64,000 bases of DNA from JALOLG01 sp963776935 (GTDB taxonomy: Bacteria > Actinomycetota > Acidimicrobiia > Acidimicrobiales > Ilumatobacteraceae). Below, piece after piece: positions 8,410 to 18,346 of this stretch (positions are counted from its first letter, which is position 1; every line of letters begins with the position of its first letter). The stretch spans positions 1 to 64,000 of the forward strand of contig CAVZOP010000001.1 in assembly GCA_963776935.1 (NCBI GenBank). The letters run 5' to 3'. The notes beneath the pieces are model-generated. The model ran no database searches and was not told where the DNA came from. It saw only the letters and a program-made list of their open reading frames with translations. The position numbers were made by a program, and so were the translations under genes.

Positions 8410-9315
8410 TCAGGGGCCACCACGCTCCCCGGAGGTTCGTTCTTCGGCCACGGTCGTCGCGGTCGTCGGCCGGGTCTCGACCGGGCGCGTGTCGACCGGG
8501 CGCGTGTCAGCCGGCGGCGTCTCTGGCGGTCGTGTGTCGGCCACTCGCGTTTCCGTCGGCCGCGTGTCCGGGGGTTGCGTCACGACGGGTCGGGTGTCCG
8601 CTGGTTGCGTGGCCGAGGTGGGTCGATCGGGCGGGATCGTCACCTTCTCGGGCCGGCTCCGTCCGACGATGCGACCATCGGCGTCGGTGACGATCACGGC
8701 GTAGACGAGACGGCTGGCGCCGGGAGGCACCGGATCACGGTAGGCCGTCTGACCGTCGGCGGGGAACGACGCCACCAACTCGCGCCCGTGCCCGTCGACG
8801 GACCGCCAGAGCGCTGTCGTCTCGGCCCCGGGGGCAGTCGGCGCGGTCCACCGACAGTGCACGCTCTCGGCCCCGACGGCAAGTTCACAGTCGAGCTCGA
8901 TCACCTCGAGCCGGGGTGGTGCCGCGGGGATCCGAACGACCTCGACCCGACTGCGACCGACGATGCGACCGTTCGCGTCGAGCAACTGCACCGCATACAG
9001 GTACACGTGGCCACGCCGGACGGCGTCGTCGGTGAATTGCTGCACGGCGAGGTCGTCGCTGCGGTACACGACCTGGCGCGCCTCGCCCGATCCCGGGTCG
9101 ACGAGTCGCCAGAGGCGGACGGCACTCGCCGGCGGCACGTGTGGCTCGGACCACCGGCAATGGACCACCGGCGCCGCGACGTCATCCGCCGCCCGCGCCG
9201 CGCACTCGAGTCGCACGACCTGGAGTCCGTCGGCCGACGCCACGGACGTGGCGGCCGCCGACGTCGCCGCGACCGTGGACGCCGTGAGCGCTGCGGCAAT
9301 GACCCATCGATTCAT
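8410..9315 (-). CDS. secreted protein with two FN3-like domains and a repetitive C-terminal tail
   Basis: This 301-residue protein starts MNRWVIAAALTASTVAA with a signal peptide of about 29 residues. Two related beta domains follow, each with a VHCRW ... LWR ... VYAV pattern and a DANGRIVGRSR-type ending. The last 60 residues are a tail of imperfect DTRPVET units (8465-8620 at DNA level). The tail looks like a cell-wall-spanning or protein-interaction stalk. It is the first gene of a leftward operon with the ECF sigma factor and FecR-like protein. The ligand is unknown. Confidence 0.72.
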   Translation of the reverse strand: MNRWVIAAALTASTVAATSAAATSVASADGLQVVRLECAARAADDVAAPVVHCRWSEPHVPPASAVRLWRLVDPGSGEARQVVYRSDDLAVQQFTDDAVRRGHVYLYAVQLLDANGRIVGRSRVEVVRIPAAPPRLEVIELDCELAVGAESVHCRWTAPTAPGAETTALWRSVDGHGRELVASFPADGQTAYRDPVPPGASRLVYAVIVTDADGRIVGRSRPEKVTIPPDRPTSATQPADTRPVVTQPPDTRPTETRVADTRPPETPPADTRPVDTRPVETRPTTATTVAEERTSGERGGP

Positions 9316-9432
9316 CGCGTCCTCCTCGTGTGGATGCACAACCAACAACGCCACCGACCCCGATCCGATTACACGCAGCCCCTCCGGGGCGAGGGACGCG
9401 TGAGGTCCGCGACAATGTCCGCAGGAGCTGTA

Positions 9433-9822
9433 GTGCGCTACGACGAACGACCCACCGATCACACGCCGGTCCACACCGACCAGCTGCCCGACACACCGGT
9501 GCGCGATCGCAACATCCCGGCCAGCGCCTGGCTCGAAGCGCCCGCCGAACTGCGATCACTCGGGTCCGACCTGCAGGACGCGCCGGTGGCCGACTACAAG
9601 CGTCGGATCGGTCAGTGGCTGCTGTGGCGAGCCGGCCCGGCGACGGGCGGAGACGCCAGGTACTGGGCGTGCGACGAGGTCGACCTCGGTCGCCAGTTCG
9701 TGTTCAGGCTGAATCCCGACGGCACCGGTGAGGGCGTCGGTCCGAGCGGTACCCGGCACGAGCGGTTCCGCGCCTGGAAGGAAGATCTCCGCGACGCCGA
9801 GGTAGCGTCGCCGGAGTGGTGA
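9433..9822 (+). CDS. hypothetical protein
   Basis: This 129-residue soluble protein starts VRYDERPTDHTPVHTDQ. The central part is aromatic-rich (RRIGQWLLWRAGPATGGDAR) and the tail charged. I chose GTG 9433 because AGGAG at 9423-9427 is ideally spaced before it. ATG 9415 is an in-frame alternative. It lies 24 nt upstream of the desaturase gene and is probably co-transcribed with it. I recognise no domain. Confidence 0.6.
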   Translation: MRYDERPTDHTPVHTDQLPDTPVRDRNIPASAWLEAPAELRSLGSDLQDAPVADYKRRIGQWLLWRAGPATGGDARYWACDEVDLGRQFVFRLNPDGTGEGVGPSGTRHERFRAWKEDLRDAEVASPEW

Positions 9823-9846
9823 GGGGCGGAGGTCGGTGAGGGCGTC

Positions 9847-10833
9847 GTGATCGACGACGGGGTGATCGAGTCGCGCCGGCTCGGCGGCATGGTGCTGCCC
9901 CGCGAACTGCTGGTGCCCGGCCGCGACACTTCTCTCGTCCGACCGGACGGCCGCCCGCACGCGGAGTTCCGTGCCGAGCTGCGTCGCATCCCCTCGTTCC
10001 GCAACGCGCTGAGCGTCGTCGGTCTGTACGCCCAGACCGCGCTCGTGCTGTGGGCGACGATCCGGTTCGGCCCCTGGGCGTGGCCGATCGGCTTCGTACT
10101 GATGGGTCGCGCCCACGCCCAGTTCGCGTCGTTGATGCACGAGGCCGCCCACCGCCTGCTGTTCGCCAACCGCAAGCTCAACGACGTCGTCGGGCGGTGG
10201 CTGCTCGGTTATCCGAGTTTCACGTCGACCGACGCGTATCGCCGTGTCCACATGGCGCACCACCGCCAGGAGTTCGGCCCCGACGAACCCGACATCCCGC
10301 TCTACATCGGCTATCCGATCGGTGCCGCCAGCCTGCGCCGCAAGCTGCTGCGCGACATCACCGGGCGCACCGGCCTGCGACTGCTGCGCGAGCAGTCGCG
10401 GGGCTTTCGTTCGTCAGATCGGCGCGTGCGCCACACGCTGTGGAAGATCGTTGCGGTCCAAGCAGTGTTGTTCGCCGCGTCGATCGCCGCGGGGTACCCG
10501 CTGGTGTACCCGCTGCTCTGGTTCCTGCCGTACCTCACCGTCTGGCGCGTCATCAACCGCCTGCGCTCGATCGCCGAGCACGGCGGCCTCGAGGCGTCGA
10601 GCGACCGGCGGGTCACCACCCACTCCGTCACCCAACACCCGATCGCCCGGTTCCTGCTCGTGCCGTACAACATCGGTTGGCACCTCGCCCACCACGTCGA
10701 CGCCGGTGTGCCGTTCCGCAACCTGCCTCGCTACCACCGGGCAATGACCGAATCCGGCTACGTCGGCGCGGGTGTTCAATACTCGGGCTATCGCACGATC
10801 TGGCGAGCACTCGCCGCCGATCCGTCCAACTAG
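9847..10833 (+). CDS. fatty acid desaturase family protein
   Basis: A 328-residue integral membrane protein with the three histidine boxes of membrane diiron desaturases: HEAAH (near residue 98), HMAHH (near 136) and HLAHH (near 281). About four transmembrane segments lie between them. The family inserts double bonds or hydroxyl groups into lipid acyl chains or carotenoids using O2 and an electron donor. No dedicated ferredoxin or reductase is adjacent. The GTG start follows the hypothetical gene closely. Confidence 0.88.
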   Translation: MIDDGVIESRRLGGMVLPRELLVPGRDTSLVRPDGRPHAEFRAELRRIPSFRNALSVVGLYAQTALVLWATIRFGPWAWPIGFVLMGRAHAQFASLMHEAAHRLLFANRKLNDVVGRWLLGYPSFTSTDAYRRVHMAHHRQEFGPDEPDIPLYIGYPIGAASLRRKLLRDITGRTGLRLLREQSRGFRSSDRRVRHTLWKIVAVQAVLFAASIAAGYPLVYPLLWFLPYLTVWRVINRLRSIAEHGGLEASSDRRVTTHSVTQHPIARFLLVPYNIGWHLAHHVDAGVPFRNLPRYHRAMTESGYVGAGVQYSGYRTIWRALAADPSN

Positions 10834-10855
10834 TTCAACGGCCTGATTCAGCGGC

Positions 10856-11482
10856 TCAGGTCAACTCCCGTCGCATCGCGTCAGCGAGCGCGGTCGAGCG
10901 CGGTGCCGCGGCCGCGTCGAGTCCGGCGAGGGCGCCGCGCTGGTCGTCCTCCGCGCGGTTCTGGCTCAGCTTGCGCTTGCCCTCGATGCGCTCGACCGCG
11001 ACCTCGACGCCGACGATCCCGCGCAACATCGCGGCGACGTAGTCGCTCGGCGCGTCATCGACCGCCCACGGCTCGGCGTTGGCGCGCTCGTGTCGCTCGG
11101 TGAGGTCGCGCACGAGGCGATCGAGCCACTCGACGTCGTCGTGGGCGACGAGCGTGCCGTGGGCGTGGACGACCTCGTAGTTCCACGTCGGGACGACCTT
11201 GCCGTTCACCGCCTTCGACGGGTACCACGACGGCGAGATGTAGGCATCGCTCAGGGCGACGATCACGAAGGCGTCGCACGGCGCCATCCTCCACAGCGGG
11301 TTCGGCCGGGCGAGGTGGCCGCGCAGGTGGACGACGCCATCGCGCACGTCAGCGAGGATCGGGAGCGGGGACGACTCGAACCCGTCGGGCCCGTGCACGA
11401 CGAGATGGGCGAGCGACGCCTGATCGATCATGTCGAGGACGACGCCGAGGTCGTCCTCGGCGAACGCTGTCGGTCGGTACAT
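10856..11482 (-). CDS. paiB: FMN-binding negative transcriptional regulator, PaiB family
   Basis: About 208 residues starting MYRPTAFAEDDLGVVLDMID, the usual PaiB opening. Family motifs include ISPSWYPSKAVNGKVVPTWN and NYEVVHAHG, which line a flavin pocket in this split-barrel fold. PaiB was first described as a repressor of sporulation and protease genes in Bacillus, but many relatives may be flavin-dependent enzymes. ATG 11503 would add seven residues. It is convergent with the desaturase gene. Confidence 0.88.
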   Translation of the reverse strand: MYRPTAFAEDDLGVVLDMIDQASLAHLVVHGPDGFESSPLPILADVRDGVVHLRGHLARPNPLWRMAPCDAFVIVALSDAYISPSWYPSKAVNGKVVPTWNYEVVHAHGTLVAHDDVEWLDRLVRDLTERHERANAEPWAVDDAPSDYVAAMLRGIVGVEVAVERIEGKRKLSQNRAEDDQRGALAGLDAAAAPRSTALADAMRRELT

Positions 11483-11618
11483 GGGGCGGAGCGTACGTGT
11501 CATCCGATCGCCGACACGGCCCGAGATCCGGATCGCGAAAAGTGCCAGAACGGGTGGGCTCGCAGCTCATATCCGTAGCCGGTTCCGAGGTGGACCCGCG
11601 CCGGAAGGAGACGTGACC

Positions 11619-13549
11619 ATGAACGTTCGCTCGCTCACCGCAACAGTCGCCGCGACCCTTGCCCTGATGCCGTGCCTCGCCCTGATGCCTTGTCTCGGAG
11701 TCGCCGCCGCCAAGGAGCCCACCCGCCCCGGCCGCGTCCCGAGCCCCGGTTGCCCAGCGGTCGACCACGAGCAACTGCGGGCGCCGTACGCGTTCCGCAC
11801 CAACCTCACCGGCAAGCAGCTGGAGACCGACTTCGTCGACGACGTGACGGGTCTCGCCGCGTCAGGTTTCCGCCCCGTGCGCCTCGCCGGTTACCAGGAC
11901 CGTGGCGACGTCCGGTTCGCCACACGGTGGGTCCAGACGGCGGGACCGACGTGGCACGTCAGCTGGGGTCTCACCCTCGACGGGCTCGAGGCGGACTACG
12001 CGGCGTTCAAGGACGGGTTCCGGATCACCGACATCAGCGGGTACAACACGCCCGAGGGTGTCCGCTACAACGCGATCTGGGAGAAGAACTCGGGCGTCGG
12101 TTGGCGGGTCACGTTCGACGTGACTGCCGACGAGGTCGAGGATCTGTCGGACACCTACGCCACCCAGGGATTCGCGCCCGCACGGGTCGAGGGGTACCGC
12201 GGCAGTGACGGACAGCTGCGCTTCGTCGCCACGTGGGTCAGCGCCACGAAGTGCGCCGCCCACTTCCACGCATCGATGGATGCGGCGGAGTACAAGGACC
12301 GGTTCGACACGTACAGCGGGATGGGCTACCGGCAGGTCCACCTCGACGCCACCACCGTGGACGGCAAGATGATCTACCACGGGATCTGGTGGAAGCAGGA
12401 CGGCCCGAATTGGGGCGTCCGGGTCGACCGCGACTGGTACCTGTTCCAGCGCCTCGACAACAACTACTGGTGCGCCGGCATGCCGGCGACCAACTTCTAC
12501 GCCACCGACAACGGCAACAGCGCCCGCTTCGGTGCGATCTGGACGTTCAACACCCCGAACGCCATCGACGACGCTTCACCACTCGGCCAGCAGGTCCTCG
12601 AAGAGGTCAACTGCACCCCGGGCGGGCAGGTGCGGCAGTGGTCAACGTGACCACCGGCGAGTCGGTGATGGCCCATGCCGACCAGATCTTCAGCACGTCG
12701 AGCACGATCAAGCCGGCGATCCTCCTCGCCCTGTTGCGCCAGAAGGTCGACGGAGAGGGTGTCAGCCTGCAGACGTTGCTCGAACTGCCCGTCCAGATCG
12801 GCGCCAACCAGGGTCCCGACCTCGGCGGGCCGGACGGCGGTCCGCTGCAGATCGGCAACGACGAGACGCTCGAGTACCTCGCCCGCAAGATGATCGACGA
12901 CAGCAACAACTGGGCGACCAACGTGCTGATCCAGTACGTCGGCATGGACGCGATCAACGACGAGCTGGCGGATCTCGGACTCGACCACACCCGGCTCAAC
13001 CGCTACATGGTGGGGACAGGTTCGCCGAGCGCCCACGGCAACAGCGGCGCCGCAGCCGACTACGAAGCCGGCTGGGACAACATCACGACCCCGCGGGAGT
13101 GGACGACGTTCCTGGCCGCCGTGCACGAGAACGACGGCCTGCTCGAAGATGATTCCTACGACAAGTTCTGGGAGCTCCTCGGTCTGAACGGGGCCGACAA
13201 CGACGCTGTTCTCGACGCGGGTGTCGGAGACGGCGTCGTGACCGTCGCCATGAAACCCGGCAGCAACGCCTGGGGCTGGGACAAGACCGTGACACCGTGG
13301 CTGCCCACCAAGGCGATCGGAGACTTCGCCCACCGCCCGCAGCTCGGACCGCACATCCAGCGGTCAGAGGGTGGGCGGCTGACGTTCGACAACGGAGAGG
13401 TCGCCGTCTACGCGGTGTTCATCAACGAAGGCGACAACCTGGGCGACAGCTATGCGCCGTTCGACAACACGATCGACTGCATCCTGGTCGAGGCGTCCCG
13501 GGAGTACTCGGGACAGACGACCGGCGCCGTCCTGCCCCAGTGCCTGTAG
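11619..13549 (+). CDS. secreted serine hydrolase: BTRD1-type repeats plus beta-lactamase-like domain, frameshifted
   Basis: A signal peptide (with an internal 18-bp duplication) starts at ATG 11619 after AAGGAG. Residues 40-330 contain about four related beta modules of the pattern G-F-x-P-x-R-x-x-G-Y ... W. This resembles the bacterial tandem repeat domain of polyglycine-hydrolase-like proteins. The C-terminal domain is class A beta-lactamase-like: STIK (SxxK) in FSTSSTIKPAILLALL, SNN in DDSNNWATNV and a KPGS near the end. A one-base shift at about 12630 divides the two domains. The protein is exported and probably acts on peptide or cell-wall substrates. The target is not determinable from sequence. 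Confidence 0.8.
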
Positions 13550-13587
13550 CGCACTGGAGGCGGGGCGTTCCGGCCGCCGCATTTCCC

Positions 13588-13607
13588 CTACCGGCGTAGT
13601 GATAATT
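13588..13607. promoter_or_regulatory. shared SUF operator, copy 1
   Basis: The sequence CTACCGGCGTAGTGATAATT lies 28 nt before the sufC start. It matches the sites at 24002-24021 (17 of 20) and 27838-27857 (16 of 20), both upstream of other suf genes. The core CTAC...GTAG is an inverted repeat. GATAAT could also be a -10 element, so a repressor here would block the promoter. Confidence 0.65.
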
Positions 13608-13635
13608 GCCGGGACGTCCACGTAGACTCGTTGCC

Positions 13636-14406
<771 letters not shown>

Positions 14407-14434
14407 GCGAGCGAATGCCAGCGGAGGTGACGGT

Positions 14435-15667
14435 GTGAGCCTCGACGCCGAGGCCGTTCGCCACGACTTCCCGTTCCTGCGGAGAAGGATCGACGGCGAG
14501 CCGGTCATCTACCTCGACTCCGCCAACTCGTCGCAGAAGCCGCGCCAGGTGATCGACGCCATGACCCGTTTCATGGAGTGCTCGTACGCGCCGATCAACC
14601 GCAGCGCCTACCGGATGGCGGCCGAAGCCACCGACGCCTTCGAGCACGCTCGCGCGGCGGTCGCCCGGTTCGTCAACGCGCCGGCCGCCAACGAGGTGAT
14701 CTTCACCAAGAACGCCACCGAGTCGCTCAACCTCGTCGCCGCCGCATGGGGTCGCGCCAACCTGCGCGCCGGCGATGTCGTGGTGCTCACCCACATGGAG
14801 CACCACGCCAACATCGTGCCGTGGCACATGCTCGCCACCGAGCTCGGCATCGAGTTGCGATGGGTGCCGCTCACGCCCGACGGCCTGCTCGACCTCACCA
14901 ACCTCGACGAGCTGCTCCACGACGCCAAGGCGTTCGCGTTCACGGCCATGAGCAACGTGCTCGGCACGCTCACGCCGGTCACCCGACTGTGCAAGGCCGC
15001 CCACGACGCCGGCGCGATCGCGATCGTCGACGCCTGCCAGTACGTGCCGCACAACGTCACCGACCTCACGGCGTGGGACGCCGACTTCGTCGCCTTCTCG
15101 AGCCACAAGATGTGCGGGCCGTCCGGCATCGGGCTGCTGTGGGGGAAGATGGAGCTGCTCGAGGCGATCCCGCCATTCCTCGGCGGCGGCAACATGATCG
15201 CCGACGTCCGGCTCGACGGCTATACGGCTGCGCCGGTCCCCGCCAAGTTCGAGGCCGGCACGCCTCCGATCACCGAGGCGATCGGGCTCGGCGCGGCGGT
15301 GCAGTACCTCGAGGGACTCGGCATGACCAACGTGCGTCGCCACGAGATGGACGTCACGCAGTACGCGCTGTCGACGTTGCGCGAGCGATTCGGCGACGAG
15401 ATCACGATCTACGGGCCCGACAACGTCGAGGTGCGTGGCGGTGTGCTCAGCTTCAAGTTCGGCGACGTGCACCCCCACGATGTCAGCCAGGTCCTCGACC
15501 AGCGCAACGTGTGCGTGCGCGCCGGCCACCACTGCGCCAAGCCCTTGATGCGGGAACTGGGTGTCAACGCCACTGCCAGAGCAAGCTTCTACCTGTACAA
15601 CACGACCGACGACGTCGACGCCCTCGCCGATGCCCTCGACGGCGCCCACGACATCTTCGGGTTCTGA
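14435..15667 (+). CDS. sufS: cysteine desulfurase SufS
   Basis: This 410-residue PLP enzyme is of the class II cysteine desulfurase type. The PLP lysine is in FSSHKMCGPSG (near 224), and the catalytic cysteine in RAGHHCAKP (near 367). It removes sulfur from cysteine and passes it as persulfide to SufU. The gene starts 28 nt after sufC and is followed by sufU, so sulfur donation and delivery are co-expressed. Length is standard for SufS. Confidence 0.95.
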   Translation: MSLDAEAVRHDFPFLRRRIDGEPVIYLDSANSSQKPRQVIDAMTRFMECSYAPINRSAYRMAAEATDAFEHARAAVARFVNAPAANEVIFTKNATESLNLVAAAWGRANLRAGDVVVLTHMEHHANIVPWHMLATELGIELRWVPLTPDGLLDLTNLDELLHDAKAFAFTAMSNVLGTLTPVTRLCKAAHDAGAIAIVDACQYVPHNVTDLTAWDADFVAFSSHKMCGPSGIGLLWGKMELLEAIPPFLGGGNMIADVRLDGYTAAPVPAKFEAGTPPITEAIGLGAAVQYLEGLGMTNVRRHEMDVTQYALSTLRERFGDEITIYGPDNVEVRGGVLSFKFGDVHPHDVSQVLDQRNVCVRAGHHCAKPLMRELGVNATARASFYLYNTTDDVDALADALDGAHDIFGF

Positions 15668-15709
15668 CCCGACCACACCGACCCCAATCGTTGACGGAGA
15701 GAGAGCAAC

Positions 15710-16192
15710 ATGCCCGGTCTCGAAGATCTCTACCGCGAGATCATCCTCGACCACTACCGCACGCCGCGGAACCGGGGCGAGCTGCCCACGCCGCCCGCCG
15801 TGGTCGCCCAGGGCCACAACCCGCTGTGCGGCGACGAGATCACCGTCTACCTGCAGGTCGACGACGACCGCGTCAGCGACGTCAAGGTCGCTGGTCAGGG
15901 GTGCTCGATCTCGCAATCGTCGGCATCGATGATGAGCCAGGCGATCAAGGGCAAGTCGGTGCCCGAGGTGCGAGCGCTGGTCCGCAAGTTCAAGTCGATG
16001 ATGTCGATCGAGGAAGCGTCCCCCGACGACGACGGCGAAGTTTCGAGCGCCGAAGTCGAGCTCGGCGATCTCGAAGCGCTGCAGGGTGTCGTCAAGTTCC
16101 CGGTGCGGATCAAGTGCGCGACGCTGGCGTGGAACACGCTCCTCGAGTCATTGCACGAGGCGGCCGCCGACCCTTCCGCCCGACGCACCTGA
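15710..16192 (+). CDS. sufU: Fe-S assembly sulfur transfer protein SufU
   Basis: This 160-residue protein has the three family cysteines, in NPLCGDE (near 44), GQGCSISQS (near 66) and IKCATLAW (near 136), plus the SufU-specific insertion between the second and third. SufU is a zinc-dependent sulfurtransferase that accepts persulfide from SufS in Gram-positive bacteria. It ends the sufC-sufS-sufU unit. A GAGAGAG sequence before ATG 15710 serves as ribosome-binding site. Confidence 0.94.
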   Translation: MPGLEDLYREIILDHYRTPRNRGELPTPPAVVAQGHNPLCGDEITVYLQVDDDRVSDVKVAGQGCSISQSSASMMSQAIKGKSVPEVRALVRKFKSMMSIEEASPDDDGEVSSAEVELGDLEALQGVVKFPVRIKCATLAWNTLLESLHEAAADPSARRT

Positions 16193-16198
16193 TCGCCG

Positions 16199-16885
16199 GT
16201 GCCACCCGACCCCCCGAACCAGTGGCCTGACTTCGAGCACCGCGTACGTGCCGGCCGGGCGATCCGCGATCTCGGCCACGCCCTCGTCGGACATCAGGCA
16301 TCACCCGAGCTGCTCCAGCGGCTCGCCGACGCGCTCGAACCACTCACCGAAGAGCTCGACCGAGGCGCACCCCGCAGCCGCGACGCGGCATCGTTCTCGC
16401 AGGAGCGCCTGGCGGCACCCGGCGAGCTGCCGCTGACCGGTTACGACGACCGGCCGGTGTCAGGACGCTCCAGCCCGTGGAGCCTCGATCCCGAGATGCA
16501 CCGGCACGGTGACGAGATCGAGGCGATCGTCGTGCTGCGCGCCGCCCACGAGGGCGCCCCCGACCGCAGCCACGGCGGCATCGTCGCAGCCCTGTTCGAC
16601 GACGTCTTCGGGTTCGTGCTCGGCGTCATCGAGCAACCGGCGTTCACCGGCGAGCTGACGATCCGGTTCGTCGCGCCGACCCCGTTGCACCGCCGGGTCT
16701 CGTGTCGGGTGCGCCTCGTCGAGCGCGTCGGGCGCAAGCTGCTGATGACGGGCGAACTGGTCGACATCGACGGACCGAGCGAGCAGTTGCTGGTCACCGC
16801 CAAGGCGACGTTCATCGCCGTCGACCCGTCCGCCTTCGACCGGGCAACCGCCGAGCGCCCCGCCCCACCCGACGAAGACCAGTAA
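16199..16885 (+). CDS. PaaI-type hotdog-fold thioesterase
   Basis: A 228-residue protein whose C-terminal half is a hotdog thioesterase. The motif DRSHGGIVAALFDDVFGFVL carries the HGG and the acidic residue used to hydrolyse acyl-CoA thioesters. The first 90 residues are a helical extension not present in minimal PaaI proteins. The GTG start lies only 6 nt after sufU, so it may be transcribed with the suf genes, though a functional link is not evident. Confidence 0.82.
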   Translation: MPPDPPNQWPDFEHRVRAGRAIRDLGHALVGHQASPELLQRLADALEPLTEELDRGAPRSRDAASFSQERLAAPGELPLTGYDDRPVSGRSSPWSLDPEMHRHGDEIEAIVVLRAAHEGAPDRSHGGIVAALFDDVFGFVLGVIEQPAFTGELTIRFVAPTPLHRRVSCRVRLVERVGRKLLMTGELVDIDGPSEQLLVTAKATFIAVDPSAFDRATAERPAPPDEDQ

Positions 16886-16914
16886 CCCGCCGCCCCTCCC
16901 CCGTGGGTGGGAGG

Positions 16915-17424
16915 TCAGTTGGACCATTTGGTGCCGGGGAGGATGTAGCGGGGGTGCCAGACGCCGCGGGGGTCCTCGCCGTGCACGGGCATCCGCCAGG
17001 TCGTGACGCGTGTCGTCGGCGCGGCGAGGTCGACGGCGCACAGCGCCCGCGGTTGGTCGTCGGTGCCGTCGACGTACGCATCCGCCCACTCCTGACGCGT
17101 GTACCGCCACGCGATCCGGCGGTAGGTGTCGCGCCACACATCGTCCTCGCCGGGCGGGTGCACGACCTCGGCGACGGCTTGGATCGTGACCTTGCGGTGG
17201 GGCGTCTCGTCCTCGTCGATCGAGATCCCGACGCGTGGGTCGCGCTGCAGGTTGTGCCAGATCACCGCCGGCGACCGTGGCGTGAACAGGATCCGGCCGT
17301 CGATGTGCACGAACCACAACGGCAGCACGCGCGGCATCCCGTCGACGTCGGTCGTGGCGATCCGGGCCAGGTGGCCGGGTTCGTCGAGGAACGCCGCAAC
17401 TTCGTCGTCGCTCAGTCCGGGCAT
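16915..17424 (-). CDS. pyridoxamine 5'-phosphate oxidase family protein (F420/flavin split barrel)
   Basis: This 169-residue split-barrel protein starts MPGLSDDEVAAFLDEPGHLA. It contains ATTDVDGMPRVLPLWFVHID and a later ISIDEDETPHRKVTIQ stretch, characteristic of actinobacterial PPOX proteins that bind F420 or a flavin. It may reduce a small molecule with F420H2. A C-rich/G-rich imperfect hairpin (about 16890-16912) lies between it and the convergent thioesterase and could terminate both. Confidence 0.85.
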   Translation of the reverse strand: MPGLSDDEVAAFLDEPGHLARIATTDVDGMPRVLPLWFVHIDGRILFTPRSPAVIWHNLQRDPRVGISIDEDETPHRKVTIQAVAEVVHPPGEDDVWRDTYRRIAWRYTRQEWADAYVDGTDDQPRALCAVDLAAPTTRVTTWRMPVHGEDPRGVWHPRYILPGTKWSN

Positions 17425-17431
17425 CGGTCGG

Positions 17432-18346
17432 TCACCCGCGCTTCACGACTTCGAGCCCGAACGACGTCATCACCCGATCGCCGACCCGGAGCCGCATGTG
17501 GGGGTCGTGCGTGTACGGCTGGACGTCGATCTTGCGCTCCGACGGGTGCGATGAGCTGACGTAGAAGTTGCACCGCACCAGGTGTCCGGCACTGCGCAGG
17601 CGACGCACGAGCCGGCGCAGGTCGCGGGCGCGGTAGAAGCACACGTAGTCGCCGGCCTCGACCGATCCGTGGACGGCGAGGTCGACGTGGTCGACACAGT
17701 CGAACTCGGTCGTGTGCACGGCGACACCGCCGGGCCGCAGGCAGTCCATCGCGTCCATGACGAAGTCGAACCCGGCGTCGGGCGAACCGAGGTGCTCGAA
17801 GCAGCACGACGACCACAGGCCGTCGAAGTCGCGCAGGTACGCCGGGATGGCGGTCATGTCGACCTGCTCGAACGACACCAGTTGCGTGAATCGATCGTCG
17901 GGGCAGACCGACGGTCGACGGAGGGCGTCGAGCTCGGACGCATGCTGGCCACTGGTGCTCCACGCACCGGCCTGGCCGCTCGGCTGGTCGGTGGCGACGA
18001 CGGTGACACCGAGCGCCGCCAGCGCCGGCACGATCGGCTCGCGCCCGACACCGAACCCGAGCACCCGCTGCCCGGACCGCAGTACGTGATGGCGGTCGAG
18101 CGCCTCCATGATGAAGCACCACTCCCACGACTTGCGGTGGTACGTGTTGCGCTCGTCGAGCAGCTCGAGCCACCGGAGGTACGAGGCGTCACCCGCATGG
18201 GCGCCGGCGGCCACCTGCGACATCGCGGTGGTGAACGACGACGGACGGAGAGATCGGGCCCGGTCGCGGAGCTCGTCGAACGTCAGCTCGAATCGCTTGA
18301 CGACCGGCGCGGCCCGCCGGCGGATCGCGGTGGTGTCGACGCTCAT
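17432..18346 (-). CDS. class I SAM-dependent methyltransferase-like protein
   Basis: A 304-residue protein with a Rossmann-type SAM motif, RVLGFGVGREPIVPALAALG, near residue 92. An acidic ATDQPSGQ loop follows, then the LRPGGVAVHTTEFD post-motif strand. The opening helices (MSVDTTAIRRRAAPVVKRFE) are atypical and may bind substrate. It lies 7 nt upstream of the PPOX gene and its start overlaps the stop of the YbaK gene. The substrate is not predictable. Confidence 0.75.
   Translation of the reverse strand: MSVDTTAIRRRAAPVVKRFELTFDELRDRARSLRPSSFTTAMSQVAAGAHAGDASYLRWLELLDERNTYHRKSWEWCFIMEALDRHHVLRSGQRVLGFGVGREPIVPALAALGVTVVATDQPSGQAGAWSTSGQHASELDALRRPSVCPDDRFTQLVSFEQVDMTAIPAYLRDFDGLWSSCCFEHLGSPDAGFDFVMDAMDCLRPGGVAVHTTEFDCVDHVDLAVHGSVEAGDYVCFYRARDLRRLVRRLRSAGHLVRCNFYVSSSHPSERKIDVQPYTHDPHMRLRVGDRVMTSFGLEVVKRG

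Noticed and set aside
8465..8620. CRISPR-like regular repeats
   Set aside because: The units are short, variable and in frame with protein repeats (DTRPVET); no spacers of constant length exist.
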